Below, in pieces: positions 28,210-39,747 of a stretch of DNA of 64,000 nt (the stretch's first letter is position 1; each line of letters starts with the position of its first letter). The position numbers and the translations under genes are program-made. The stretch is taken from the NCBI GenBank assembly GCA_002749535.1, contig MZZL01000384.1:7410-71409 (forward strand), given 5' to 3'. Under the pieces are notes generated by a model. The model did not search any database. It was given only the letters and a program-made list of their open reading frames with translations, and was not told the DNA's origin. This DNA comes from Apophysomyces variabilis. Its lineage: Eukaryota > Mucoromycota > Mucoromycetes > Mucorales > Mucoraceae.

Positions 28210-28533
28210 TCATGGACAGCACTCTTTAATTACCGATTCCCATGCATTGTTGACATTTTTAATCTTAAGACACCATCAACATCCTTTATCTTTTTTCATT
28301 CATCACCAACTCATAGATGACCTCTTGCCTTAAATACTTGGAGACCAGTTTTACAGGATAAATATGTCAATTTTCCAATAAAGAAAATGGTTGCATATTA
28401 CCTAGATCCATGCAAGAGTGCAATTGTAATATGTAGATGTGGATATATTAATATGGAAAAGCGTACCCAAACAATTACCCAAAAGTATCTATAGAATTCT
28501 AAAACAACGTACTCCTATATGCGCTATCTAGTT
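28210..28533. other. Convergent 3' intergenic region
   Basis: Short A/T-rich spacer between the converging transporter and carrier genes, including TTCCAATAAAGAAAA near 28372 as a candidate polyadenylation context for the transporter. No gene seen. Confidence 0.5.
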
Positions 28534-29803
28534 TTAGGAAGACAGTGCACGCATAGCCAACTCGAAGCTAAACATTCGTCCCGATAAGCACTTTTTTGTG
28601 TCTTTGCTTTCTTTTTTTTTTTTTTTTTCGGTTGGACTTACCCCATAAAAGTGGCAGCATTGGAAGGAGCTGCTCTCAGCAAACAAGGACCGATACCTCT
28701 AAAGAATCCGGCCACGCCTTCGGCAGCCATTGTCTTACGGACACAGTCTAACACAGACGCGTATTTCCGAGTGGCCTTATCAAAGCCATCCGTCTGTAAC
28801 TTGGATTTGATCGCGTCAATGGGATAGGCCGTTCCCCACATGGCATAACCCGCTGTGGCACCATATAAACAGACTTCCCAAGCTGGCAATTCGGCTCTCT
28901 TTCGCCCCGTCTTGTCCATAGACTGCTTTACCAACCATTCGTATGCGAAGAAATACGCACCGTAACCATGGAATTCTCTTAGGATGGTAATGCCTTGCCC
29001 CTTGTAGATACCAGCGATACCATGGGCACTATAGATCTGGCGAATACAGTCGATCGGACCTCGGTACCCGCTGGGACCTGTTTGCACCTGCAGACGTGTA
29101 CGGATATGTTCCACCGGGCCTGAAACAATGGAATTGGCTACACCCGAGGTTGCACCAGCAATATAGAACTGACTGTTGGTCAGTGCTTCACCTGACTGAC
29201 CAAATCGACGTTTCATGTATTCCAGCACAACGAATTGTATGGATACACATGCCCCAATACCCACCAGTGGGGTCATCGTGCCCTAGAAGAAAATTCACTT
29301 TTAGCGTGAGAACTTTTTGCAACTTCGCCTTTTCATTGGATGTCGGATGGGAAAGGGTTTCCTTTTTCCTATGTGCTATTCTCTCTCCCCACCCATCCTC
29401 ATGGTCTCTTTGTCTTTAGTCTTCTTCTTTTTTTTGTTAGTTCTATATACCTTGTAAAATCCGGCCAAGCCTTCTCTTTGGCGTGTTTGACGTACGCAGT
29501 CCATCATACCTTTGTAGATGGGATTGGTGCTGGACTGAGTTTGTAAACGCTATGAAGAACCAATGAATCAAGCTTCTGATCTTCGTTTTCTTTTTTGGCA
29601 CTTTTTCCTATTTCCAATTGACAGCTCTGGACTTACCACTTTAACCGTATCAAAAGGCTGTCATAGATAAAAACAAGTTAAATCATTGAGTTGCTGATGA
29701 TCGGATAATGTACCTGTCCGACCAGGACTTGTAAGATACCACCGACAGTACCGCTTGCACAGTCAATGACGGCCTGGGAGACTCTATATTGATTTGCGGA
29801 CAT
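28534..29803 (-). CDS. Mitochondrial inner-membrane carrier, YMC1/CRC1-like
   Basis: Start at 29803 ([18 protein letters not shown]). The three carrier repeats show signature motifs [19 protein letters not shown] and [11 protein letters not shown] (P-x-[DE]-x-x-[KR]). Matrix-helix sequences include [21 protein letters not shown], read across an intron, and [19 protein letters not shown]. The last exon, spliced over a long poly-A (minus-strand) intron, reads [12 protein letters not shown] and stops at 28534. [15 protein letters not shown] and the [15 protein letters not shown] block resemble yeast Ymc1/Ymc2 and related amino-acid or carnitine carriers. The substrate is uncertain. An assembly gap begins 88 bp upstream of the start codon. 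Confidence 0.88.
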
Positions 29804-29891
29804 ATCAGATATATCCTGGAAAAGGAACCAAGTAACTGTACCCGGCAGTAGTTTTGGTTTCGGTATGAACAGAAGCAGTTGCCTGTGTCGT

Positions 29892-30309
29892 NNNNNNNNN
29901 NNNNNNNNNNNNNNNNNNNNNNNNNNNNNNNNNNNNNNNNNNNNNNNNNNNNNNNNNNNNNNNNNNNNNNNNNNNNNNNNNNNNNNNNNNNNNNNNNNNN
30001 NNNNNNNNNNNNNNNNNNNNNNNNNNNNNNNNNNNNNNNNNNNNNNNNNNNNNNNNNNNNNNNNNNNNNNNNNNNNNNNNNNNNNNNNNNNNNNNNNNNN
30101 NNNNNNNNNNNNNNNNNNNNNNNNNNNNNNNNNNNNNNNNNNNNNNNNNNNNNNNNNNNNNNNNNNNNNNNNNNNNNNNNNNNNNNNNNNNNNNNNNNNN
30201 NNNNNNNNNNNNNNNNNNNNNNNNNNNNNNNNNNNNNNNNNNNNNNNNNNNNNNNNNNNNNNNNNNNNNNNNNNNNNNNNNNNNNNNNNNNNNNNNNNNN
30301 NNNNNNNNN
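29892..30309. other. Assembly gap (418 N)
   Basis: Unsequenced bases, bordered on the right by a run of T. The open frames that run through it are artefacts of translating N. It falls in the upstream region of the mitochondrial carrier. Confidence 0.99.
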
Positions 30310-30682
30310 TTTTTTTTTTTTTGATCATCCAGGATCGGAATGTGTCGCATCTTTCCTGCGGAATATATGCCATTCAAATTTCTACTCTATCCCTCAAGTA
30401 GCTCAAGAAGCAGATCATTGACAATCAAACAAATGGATTCAACATATTAAATTCTCGCCTAAGTGGCGAAAAAGACAGGCTTTTAGTGTAGAACTCCGTC
30501 ATTCATGCCGATGTTCTTGTTGTCCATTGACACGTAAACCTGTATTTTCCGTTGCAAGTTGGTATCAAACATTTCATCCATTTATAAATCAATCCCTATC
30601 CTGGACTTTGAATGGGATGAAAATTATAACAGAAATTAAACAAAGAGAAAGGGCGATTCCAATGTAGACAGAGAGATATATG

Positions 30683-30705
30683 GAGAGAGAGAGAGAGAGA
30701 GAGAG
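30683..30705. repeat. GA dinucleotide microsatellite
   Basis: About eleven uninterrupted GA units in the 3' flank of the 3-hydroxyanthranilate dioxygenase gene. Confidence 0.9.
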
Positions 30706-30800
30706 TGGGGAGGAGTGGGTTGGAAAAAGGAAAAATTTAAGCAGGCTATGGCATTTAGACGGAAGAATTCTAAGGTTCCCTTCTTTCTTTCTTTTTTTCT

Positions 30801-31519
30801 TCACTTGGTGGAATTTAGCGTGCCGCAATGTTTGCACGTACGCAATTCTTCACTGCCAGCAAACTTCTCGATAATGGGTTTCAGTTGTGTGCCAAGGTCA
30901 TAACAAAAAAATGACTCCTCATAGACAATCTGTCGACACGAAGTGTTTTCACAGTACCACCGGAGAGAATCTTAAAATTTAGCCGAGATTGTCGATTAGT
31001 CATTTTTGCGCCTTATTCATCATTGTGGTGGCTTGTTCACAGATGCATACTTACCGGTATGGTGCGGTTGCCGGACGTGTTCAACAACAAGGCCAATCGT
31101 ATTTTCAAATCGGACAGGATTATGAGGCACCTTGGCTATACCATGGAAAAAGCCAACTATTAGCCTTTCCTATCTTTTTCTTTTTCGTCATATGAAAAAA
31201 AAATTACCGGGTAATAAGAACATATCACCTTCATTTACATGGATATCTTTAAATTCACCATTTTCAACCACTTTGACCAACAGATTTCCTTTGATTTGGT
31301 AGAACCATTCCTTTTAACTCGTGAGGTCACACAAAGAGTGGCCATCTTTATTTGTTTTACCTCAGTCTCGTTAACGTGATAGTCCGTTCTTTTATTCGGA
31401 CCCCCTACGACCATAATCGTGGTATCCTTTCCTTTGTACAAGAGATAATTGTTAACCGGAGGCTGAAGCTTGTCTCCATTTTCAGCAAGCCATTTGTTAA
31501 AATTAAGCGGCGGCAGCAT
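30801..31519 (-). CDS. BNA1: 3-hydroxyanthranilate 3,4-dioxygenase (kynurenine pathway)
   Basis: Cytosolic Fe(II) cupin enzyme that opens the ring of 3-hydroxyanthranilate on the way to quinolinate and NAD. The start at 31519 reads [20 protein letters not shown]. The cupin core has [30 protein letters not shown] (His and Glu iron ligands), [25 protein letters not shown] and [17 protein letters not shown] (second His). The C-terminus has rubredoxin-like cysteine pairs: [19 protein letters not shown] and [13 protein letters not shown] before the stop at 30801. Four exons, with GTAAAA, GTAATT and GTAAGT donors, all in phase. The C-terminal CxxC pair is present in fungal and bacterial members. 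Confidence 0.93.
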
Positions 31520-34500
31520 CGCTGTTTAGAAAAAAAAAGTTGTGATGGAAAGAGGGAAGAGAAGTAATCTTTATAAGCTGTCGATCAAACATAAAATAGC
31601 ACCGTGACTTCGAAATTAATCCATGCCTGTTTCCTTAATCAGATCTTGACGTTTCAACGCCATAGCACAAGGCTTACAACTGTATGTCGGAACCTGTTAT
31701 ACTCGCTTTGCCCAATCTAGCTTCTGATATAAAGCGATAGGCATCATATACGAATATCGTAACCCTTACTAACTATGAAACATTCCTGCAGAATACTGCA
31801 AGATTCGTGGATAAAACAAATTTATGCATTAATTAACGATTAACTGGTCACTCATTTCTGAAACTTAAAGGCAACGACGGTATCACGGCAGCTTAAAATA
31901 CCATCAGTCAATCAAAAAGTAAGACAAAGTTTACAAGATGACAATGCATATAAAACACGGTTACTCCACCGCGTCAGGTGCTCACTGAGAAGTATTTCAC
32001 TGTACTAGCATACCCAACAAACGATGATTGAGAATTGAAATATTACCCGATGGGATAATTTTGATATAATAGTTCGAAAGTGGTTAGCGGTATACAATTA
32101 TTCTTCATTCGACTATGCAACAAAATATCGAGTTCAATAATTTGACCCTTCGTCTGATTAAGTTAGCAATACTCGACAGTGAAGTTTCTCATTACATTGT
32201 ATAATGGTTAGACCAATGATGTTTTCATGGGAGAAACTATCTGAATGTCTTAATGATATGTTGAACACTCTTGGCATTCATCGCTCATTGTCCTCCCCCC
32301 TTTTTTTTTTCGTGGGAAACTGGTAAAAAAAAAGCAGACACTATATGTTTTTGTCAAATGATTTTGTGGTTGAACAAGTTAGATGCTATGGGAAAAGAAA
32401 AGTTTTAAGTTTTTTTTTCGCCAAGTGAATAGCTATAACGATGAAGGTTAGTGTGTTAGTCTTACAAGAAAGGGGTTGGAGAGACTTAACCGGAACGTAT
32501 AGTTCTTGACTTCGAAGAACGTCATAGACAATGTCAGCTACCAAACAAGTTAGTACGTTCTCATTCAGGTCGAAAAGGAGGTAAAACTTTGTTATTCTTC
32601 TTGACAACAGGATCGAATTGTTTTTATTCTTCTCAACATAACAGAAACACCTCCGAGCATCACGCCAAAAACGGAATGGCTATAAGCTTAATTTCTTATC
32701 CCTTGGACGATACACTGCACCTATATAATATCCATTGCTCAATGGTCTAGAATGGATGATATCAGGACTGTCGACAGTTCTATCAGATCAGAAATGTATG
32801 GAATAAGATGACGTTCATCCTCTTTTCCCAAAATCGAAGCGATGAATACACGAAAAGGGCGTTGGGGGTTTTTTCATACTGAGGTACCCAATAAACTAAA
32901 ACTACATTTACGGTGCCAACGACTACTACATTTGGCAAACGTAATGTGCTACAGTTCGTTTAACAAAGCCACTTGGATTAGAGCACGATTTGACGGTGAC
33001 TTATATCTCATACAAAGTAACAGATGAACTAATAACAAATATACAGTTGTGCCTTGGAAAAATATATAACCAAATCTAGGTACGCCCACGTTCCTACAAC
33101 ATCAGTCGGCGATGTTTGCATGCTAATGATTGCTCCCATCAAATGAACCTAGGGTAATGCATTCACCATGAGAAATCTAGAAACAATGAAGACTTGTGTT
33201 TTTTTTTCATGGGCAAGGCATGAAACTTTCCTAGCCGTTTCTATTGCTTATACCTACCTGCAAGCAAATAAGATTGTCTGTGCCATTCAACCCCCCTCCT
33301 CCAAAGTCTTCTTTTTTTTTTTTTTTTAACCCATAACAGACTAAGCTGTTTGTCCCTTTCTGGTCGCATTCGGTAACTTTTACTGTTTGCTTACACTGAG
33401 AAAAAGAAATGGGAAAATGTACATCTGTATCCTCTTCTCAGAAGCCACGCTGTTTGTCACTCTGCCGTTGAGAGAGAAAATCCAGACGCACTTAAATCAT
33501 GATAACAAACGTTTGAAAACTATTGTTTAGACTAGGCTACGTTCGTGTTTCTTTATCTTATGCACGTACGAAAAGTTCCTTTTTCAACAAATCCACTTTG
33601 ACGGATAGGATTTTCGTCAACGTCTGCTATGCGGTCGTCAATGAGAGGTGTTTCTTGTAAATACGAATAGAAAAAAGGAGCATGCAGGAATATTACTATA
33701 AATGGCGGCGTAAACAAGGAGATCAAAAGACGAAGGTCTGCTTTTTCTGTCTGTTTCCTTATCAATCCATAGACAGTCTTAACAAAAGAATTTGTGTATG
33801 CATTTCTGCCGGTATTCAACTCTGTTTTTATACATATATTGCAATTGACTGGCGTCTTTCTCTGTAAAAAGTCGTGCAAAATCCATCCGTTCTGGAGAGT
33901 TACTTAGAGAGAAAGGTCCAGATCTTTTACTGCTATTTCGCAAACCATGTTGTGGAATGAACTAAAGGGAACCGTATCCGGGCAGCCTTTCGAACTGGCC
34001 ACTGCTCGATTCGATGTTTGTGTTATGTTTTGATTCACTGCAAGGTAAAGGTTATCATGTTGGTCGGTCTTTGTGCCGTTCCCATTTAGGCAAGTAGTAC
34101 AGAACATCGGCGCATTGATCAAATCCTGCGAATATAGGTGATAAGAGACAGCTATATTTTAGCCTCAGGATGGGCCCGAAGAATCCGGTCTAGCTTCTTT
34201 TAACCGAGGGATAAAAGTTAAATCTATGGTATCTAAACGTTATAACAGGCAATTCATGCATTGCCAAGTAAGCAGTTCGAATGCTCCTCTATTTATTTTC
34301 ATTCGCTCGCTGCAGTCAATTAGGCATATAAGAAAAGAATGCCCTAACGTCTATAACAATAGAGAACTGCCGTTTCCATGAGAGTGGTTAGTAAGCTGAG
34401 ACATTCCTTTTCCCTGCTTCGATATTTGCAATGCTGAAGAAGAAAGGTAGAAGCGAGGTTTGTGATGCACCGCGGTCATTCCACTATCAGATATCCCCTG

Positions 34501-35069
34501 ATGGCATACAAGGGCATGTCCGGTTTCCATTGCTACCCTGTTTAATTATTGTTAGTTTGCTGCCACGAAACTCTTTTAAAAAAATAAGGGAGCTTTCCCA
34601 TTCAGCCAAATTAACGCTTTCGAACAATTGTACAATCCTACCATTTCGCATCAGCATACAGATAATTGTATATTTCCCTCCTCATCGGTTTGTTCCGTCC
34701 GTAACATCTATTTGCTTATTCTCAGCAAAAGAGAACATTTATTCTTTCCTTTCTTAGTTACTGAAGTCGGGAGTTTCATGACCGGATTGTATGTGTAAGC
34801 ATTTTATCTTTGCCTTAATCGGAATGGAGTAGTGGAAGTGCTTTTTGGAGTAGCTTATCAATAGAACACCGATAGCCGGGTTCCATGTCTTTATCAGTCC
34901 AAGTGAGTGGAAGTATGCGGCTGTTAGACGAAAAGAAAAGCAATAAGCTCCATGCTACTGTGACTTTCGTTCCGTTGCTTTTCTGGGTTACCACGGATGG
35001 GTACAAAAAAAAGTCCCGTGAAAATTTTGTAGGTATCTTCTGTTAAAGTTTCTGCTTTTGCTATCCACT
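31520..35069. other. Long intergenic stretch without a supported gene
   Basis: 3.5 kb of mainly A/T-rich DNA with poly-T tracts (around 32300 and 33310). The frames at 33553-33879 and 33904-34122 (minus) lack motifs and credible exons linking them. It holds the promoters of the dioxygenase gene (left) and HPRT (right). Confidence 0.4.
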
Positions 35070-36079
35070 ATGCCCATGGAATCTAAAGATTGGATTGATG
35101 TCACCGTCGAAAAGAACCGTTATTCTTTGGACCATTTCGTGATTCCCAACCACTATGAAGAGGATGTTTCCAGCATCTTGATTCCTCATGGCGTGATTAT
35201 GGTAAGCATGTGCGCCCTGGGGCGCTTCTTTTTCTTCTATTTCATTCCGATGCAATTTTTTTTCTTGGTTTATTGTGAGTTGTTCTGTAAACATTGCATG
35301 TAATAGGATCGTATCAATAAACTGGCCAGAATCATCGTGGATCAAGCCGACGGTCCCTTGGGTAACGTGTTTTAAGACGCGATGGTAACAGACTCTCAAT
35401 GGGTTTTATTCCCATCTTTCTCTCTTCTGCATGGATCGTTAGTTGTTTGCTGTATCTTGAAGGGTGGCCATCAGTATTTTGCTGACCTTGTCAACGCTAT
35501 CAAGAAATTGACAAGAGCCAACGGTACCAGCGTCCCACTATCGTTAGAATTCATCCGTGTGAAGTCGTACAAGAATGATAAGTCGGAAGGCGTGACGATC
35601 TCCCTGAGCGAAGATGAATGTCAGGACTTCAAGGGCAAGGTAAGAAATGTGCCGTGGAAAAAAATAAGGGTGGAGTGGGTGTCATGGCAAAAAAAAAGTG
35701 TGGGCTTAGGAAGAAGTTTGTTTGTTTACCGTTTGATTTAGAACCTACTGATTGTTGAAGACATCATTGATACGGGTGCCACCATGGTCAAACTCTTGGA
35801 TAAATTGCAAGACTATCAACCTCGGTCTATCAAGGTTACTAGCTTGTTGATCAAGAAGACCCCTCGAAGCAATGGATACATTCCTGATTATGTTGGGTTT
35901 GCTATCCCTGATGCCTTTGTCGTTGGCTACGCTCTGGATTATAACGAATATTTCCGTGACCTTGATCATATTTGCGTTATTAGTGTAAGTGGTTGCTTTA
36001 CGATATATAATATGATGATTTACAAAATGCCTTTTTTTTTTTATCACAGGATATAGGTGCTAAGAAATATGCAGTGTAA
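35070..36079 (+). CDS. Hypoxanthine-guanine phosphoribosyltransferase, animal-like type
   Basis: Purine-salvage enzyme that makes IMP and GMP from hypoxanthine, guanine and PRPP. Five exons (35070-35201, 35307-35361, 35443-35639, 35742-35984, 36050-36079) encode 218 residues, the same length as the human enzyme. Landmarks are [35 protein letters not shown] (PPi loop LKGG), [11 protein letters not shown], the PRPP-binding loop [11 protein letters not shown], the [19 protein letters not shown] segment (purine-site Lys) and [19 protein letters not shown]. The last exon is DIGAKKYAV. Start: MPMESKDW is the first ATG. The similarity to animal HPRT1 is much closer than I would expect for the yeast Hpt1 type. 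Confidence 0.95.
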
Positions 36080-36453
36080 AGATACATCGCGTTTCTCATC
36101 AAATTTCTTCTATCTTCTTACTCTTTCTATTCTCTTCCATCTTTTTTGTTCATTACAACTATTAAAAAACCGCTATGATCAGTCTTTATGTTGTCCAGCG
36201 AGCTCGGCACGTTTTGCAGCTAATTTGGCTAACTTTAATTTGTCTAATTCATCCCTTGAAGTTCTTTTTTTTAAAAAAAAAAAGAAAAAGAAAAAGAAAA
36301 TCCCAAGGATAAACCGGAGAGTGAGCATACTGTAGACAAGCTGTAAAAAAAGGAATGATATATAATCTTACCGTTCATTTAAACACTTGTTCATGATCTT
36401 TAATTTGTCGCGACATGTCCATACAACTGTAACATTATGCTCTTTACTGCAGG
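36080..36453. other. Convergent intergenic region with poly-A tract
   Basis: 3' flank of HPRT. Contains an AAAAAGAAAAAG tract at about 36270-36300. No gene seen. Confidence 0.4.
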
Positions 36454-36678
36454 TCACAAAGTCTGACGTCGTAGTTTTTTTTTATTTGGTGGGTTAGCAG
36501 GAGTCAAAGCCAAGGTGGAAAAGTATGTTGTACCTTTTACTGGTAACTGACAGTATTCCATTGCGTTATCTTTCAATGTTTTTAAACATGCTTCTTCCTC
36601 AGCACGAGTTAACGCATGGAGATCGCCTGTCCTTTCAAAAAAAGGATTGGCCATAGAGGCTTCTACATTCTTTCCCAT
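36454..36678 (-). CDS. Small hypothetical protein, unrecognised
   Basis: A 74-codon frame from ATG at 36678: MGKNVEASMANPFFERTGDL, then ALTRAEEEACLKTLKDNAM, ending NPPNKKKLRRQTL. The amino-acid mix is hydrophilic and plausible for a real protein, and the start context (GCGAACAATGG) is good. An intron within the last third (donor-like AGTAAAAGG near 36540) cannot be ruled out. No family is recognised. Confidence 0.35.
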   Translation of the reverse strand: MGKNVEASMANPFFERTGDLHALTRAEEEACLKTLKDNAMEYCQLPVKGTTYFSTLALTPANPPNKKKLRRQTL

Positions 36679-37105
36679 TGTTCGCAAAAATAAAAAAGTG
36701 ACAGCAAGGGGTCGGCAAGGCCTGGGTCTTTTCCGTTCGGCAACAATGCTCGTGCCTGTGACTTTGTATCCATGGCACCATTCAGTCGCTGATTCATTTT
36801 TTTTTTCATTTCGATCCCAACCTTCACGCTGCTTTCATGGAAGCAGCATCTATAGTGTGTATGGTTCTAAGGAAAATTCATGTTTTGGGTACGTTTAAAG
36901 GAGTAGAGGGACCAGAAGGGTAAGGGTGACGTTTATCAAACTATGAACTGGCGTTTTCCAATTACAATGTGTGGAAAAGGATAGGTTCCTATTCGCTTTC
37001 AAGCAAATGACAGGTAAAAGATAACGTATCCTGGAATCGGCATTTGCAATCTTTTTTTGTGTGATTCCAAAAATGTAACCCTTCTTGTTCCAATACTTCA
37101 GGCTC

Positions 37106-37113
37106 TATAAAAA
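37106..37113 (+). promoter_or_regulatory. TATA-like box upstream of phosphoglycerate mutase
   Basis: TATAAAAA about 115 bp before the ATG at 37223, a usual distance for a fungal core promoter. Not tested against transcript data. Confidence 0.4.
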
Positions 37114-37222
37114 CCACCCAAGTTCGGTCAAAGGCGGGAATAAGCTGAACTTTCAAGCCGCAGTCACCTATTGTAAGTGTCTTTTTTTCCCTCTCTTTAC
37201 GAGCGAACCTCTGTGATCACGC

Positions 37223-39368
37223 ATGCGTAAAAGTAAGCTGCTCATTGTTCTCATTGATGGCATTGGAGACGTTGCTGTACCTCAGCTGGACGGCAAAACA
37301 CCTCTGCAAGCAGCCTACACACCCTGGATGGATAAATTAGCTGGTAAGATAATGCTCTCTTGACGAACGTTTCGTGCAGTATCACTGATACTTTTACTTT
37401 CATTTATGTATATAGCCGAAGGATTGAATGGTTTGATGGATTCGGTTGAACCAGGACTGGCATGTGGGTCAGATACAGCGCACATGTCGATTTTGGGTTA
37501 TAATCCTCGTCAGTAAGTTCGTTTTTCTTTTCTGTACCAAAAAAAATGGGAATTTTATGTTCTATCAATCCCATGTGAATTCTGGTGCACAAACGGTAAT
37601 GATAATCATAATAACAATTATAATAATAAATAAAGGTATTATCGTGGCCGAGGTGCTTTTGAAACGATGGGAGCTGGACTTGAGATGATACCAGGCGACA
37701 TTGCCTTTAAAGTATAAATGAACATGAGAGAGTTATGACGATGTTATCTTGCACGTTCTAAATCTTTTTAGTCCAATTTTGCCTATATGGAAAAAGAAAC
37801 GGGAATTGTGATCTCAAGAAGAGCCGACCGCCAATTTGAAGGCCTGGGTCCAGCTTTATGCGAGGCTTTGGATGGCGTGTGAGTAGTAACTATTTTATCA
37901 ATGGGAAACATTCCTGAAGAGATAGAAATGTCATTATTGTACTTGTAGCAAATTACCTTCTTTTCCGGATCACACTGTGGCAGTGAAATATGCAACTGAA
38001 CACCGATGTGGTGTTCGTGTACGTGGGCCTGGCTTAACTGATACCATTACGGGAACTGATCCACTAAAAGACAAGTAAGATGCGCTAGTCGTACGATGGA
38101 CGAAAAAGGAAGAGTGCCAAATAGGAGCTTGATTAACACTGTTCGCTTTTTCTTTTTACGCAGTAAACCGTTGGTGCAATGTCAGCCCACTGAGGACACA
38201 GAAGCAGCCAAAATGACCAGCAGGGTAAAATAAAAATAGGAAGCAAAAAGAAAGAGAGAGAACTGTCGATCTTACTGGCTTATGGTTCTGCTATCCCTTT
38301 TTTTCTTAAAATTTTTTGGGGTAATTTTTGCAGCTGATCAATGAGCTGTCTGATGTCTTCTATTCCATTCTGGACAAGCATCCTATTAACGATGATCGAC
38401 GCAAACAAGGAAAAAACCCGGCCAACTGCGTTTTACTGCGAGGCTGTGGTAGTTGTATTGATGTAAGGAAAATGATTGTTATATGCTAGAAACGGTATAT
38501 GCCAATGGAAGTTAACTCAAGAATACGGTCATAGATTCCTAGTATTGAAGCACTCCACGGATTGCAAAGTTTTTTAATCGCGCCGACTTGTATCATTGCT
38601 GGTCTAGGGATGACGGCAGGGATGCATATATTGACTGTAGAAGGTGCAACAGGCGATTACCATACCAACTTTAAGGCCAAGGCGGATGCGGCAGTTCGAA
38701 GCTTGAGAGACCACGATTTTGGATTTCTTCATATCAAAGCCGTTGATGATGCAGGGCATGACCGTAGTGTTCCATTAAAGGTAAAAAACTTTCTTTTTAC
38801 CATTTGGGGGGATGCCGGCGTTTTACCTTTTTGGAAGTACATAAAAACAAAGGAGATAAATACGGATGCAAGGAGAATGAAAGAAGAAGAAAAGGTTCTA
38901 GTGGGGAGAAAGGAGGTTGGGTGGGGGAAAAGTTTCTTGTAAAAAGACAAACATGACTAGTAATATTGACAGTAAACTGGCTGCCATTTGTTTTAGGTTC
39001 AGTTTCTTGAAAAGGTGGATGAGATGTTGGGAGATATACTTGACCGTCTAGCTCAGGAGGAAAACAAGGGTGAAGATGAGGTAAAGTTGACGACCAACGT
39101 TAACAATGGCACCTTATCATTGTATCTCCATGGGCAGTTTACGATAATTGTCACAAGCGATCATTCGACACCTGTTCTCCATGGAGACCATAGCTGTGAA
39201 CCTGTTCCTTTCTGTATCTGTCGAGCAAGATTTGCTTTTGATTCTGCCTCCCGTGGTGATCAAGTGGAAAAGTTCGAAGAAGTCGCAGCCGCAGGTGGCG
39301 CATTAGGAAGATTTTGTGGAGATCAGTTGATGAAACTTGCAAAGTCATATATGGATTTTAAGTTATAG
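37223..39368 (+). CDS. Cofactor-independent phosphoglycerate mutase, archaeal (ApgM) type
   Basis: Alkaline-phosphatase-superfamily enzyme that would interconvert 3- and 2-phosphoglycerate in glycolysis. The start at 37223 reads MRKSKLLIVLIDGIGDVAVP (metal-binding Asp), then GKTPLQAAYTPWMDKLA. Next are VEPGLACGSDTAHMSILGYN (catalytic Ser region), RGRGAFETMGAGLEM, NFAYMEKETGIVISRRADR, NCVLLRGCGSCID, LTVEGATGDYHTNF, FLHIKAVDDAGHDR (metal-binding Asp/His) and IIVTSDHSTPVLHGDHS (metal-binding Asp-His). It ends KLAKSYMDFKL. About ten short introns, in phase where checked. The motif order matches COG3635 and not the two-domain bacterial/plant iPGM or the dPGM of yeasts. Confidence 0.88.
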
Positions 39369-39747
39369 AGGATATGGCAATTAATTTAATTGCGAGCGCA
39401 AAAATAGATTACTTCAATATTGAGACAAAACCATTTGTTCTTTGTTGCAATGCGTTTCTTCGTTTATTGTACCAGCAATGGCGAAAGAACATGATATATG
39501 TGGAAGAGGAGAAGAGAGATATAGAGAGAGGAGAAAGGGAAAAGAAAATATTTCGTGTGGTATATGTGAGAGAAAAGGAAGTTGCTTAATGAGAAAGGGG
39601 ACTAAAATAGAAGGGATTTTGTTTGCTAAGAAAGAAAAAGAGAGTAAAAAAAAAGAAGTCTATAAATACAAGAAACGACAAAGAAAACGGGGAATCTTAC
39701 AAATGAACAAGGGAAAGTAGAAGGAAAAGTAGAAGAAAATGGATTAA
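39369..39747. other. Purine-rich 3' region
   Basis: Strongly purine-biased (GA, AAAG) spacer between the converging mutase and HMG genes. The two plus-strand frames here are Lys/Glu/Arg low-complexity products of that bias. Confidence 0.6.

Noticed and set aside
29678..30421. Frames running through the N gap
   Set aside because: Artefacts of translating unknown bases.
33553..34122. Pair of minus-strand frames that might be exons of one gene
   Set aside because: No good donor/acceptor links them in phase, and the translations carry no motif.
39374..39720. Two plus-strand frames after the phosphoglycerate mutase gene
   Set aside because: Lys/Glu/Arg-rich product of a purine-rich 3' flank; no start or motif evidence.
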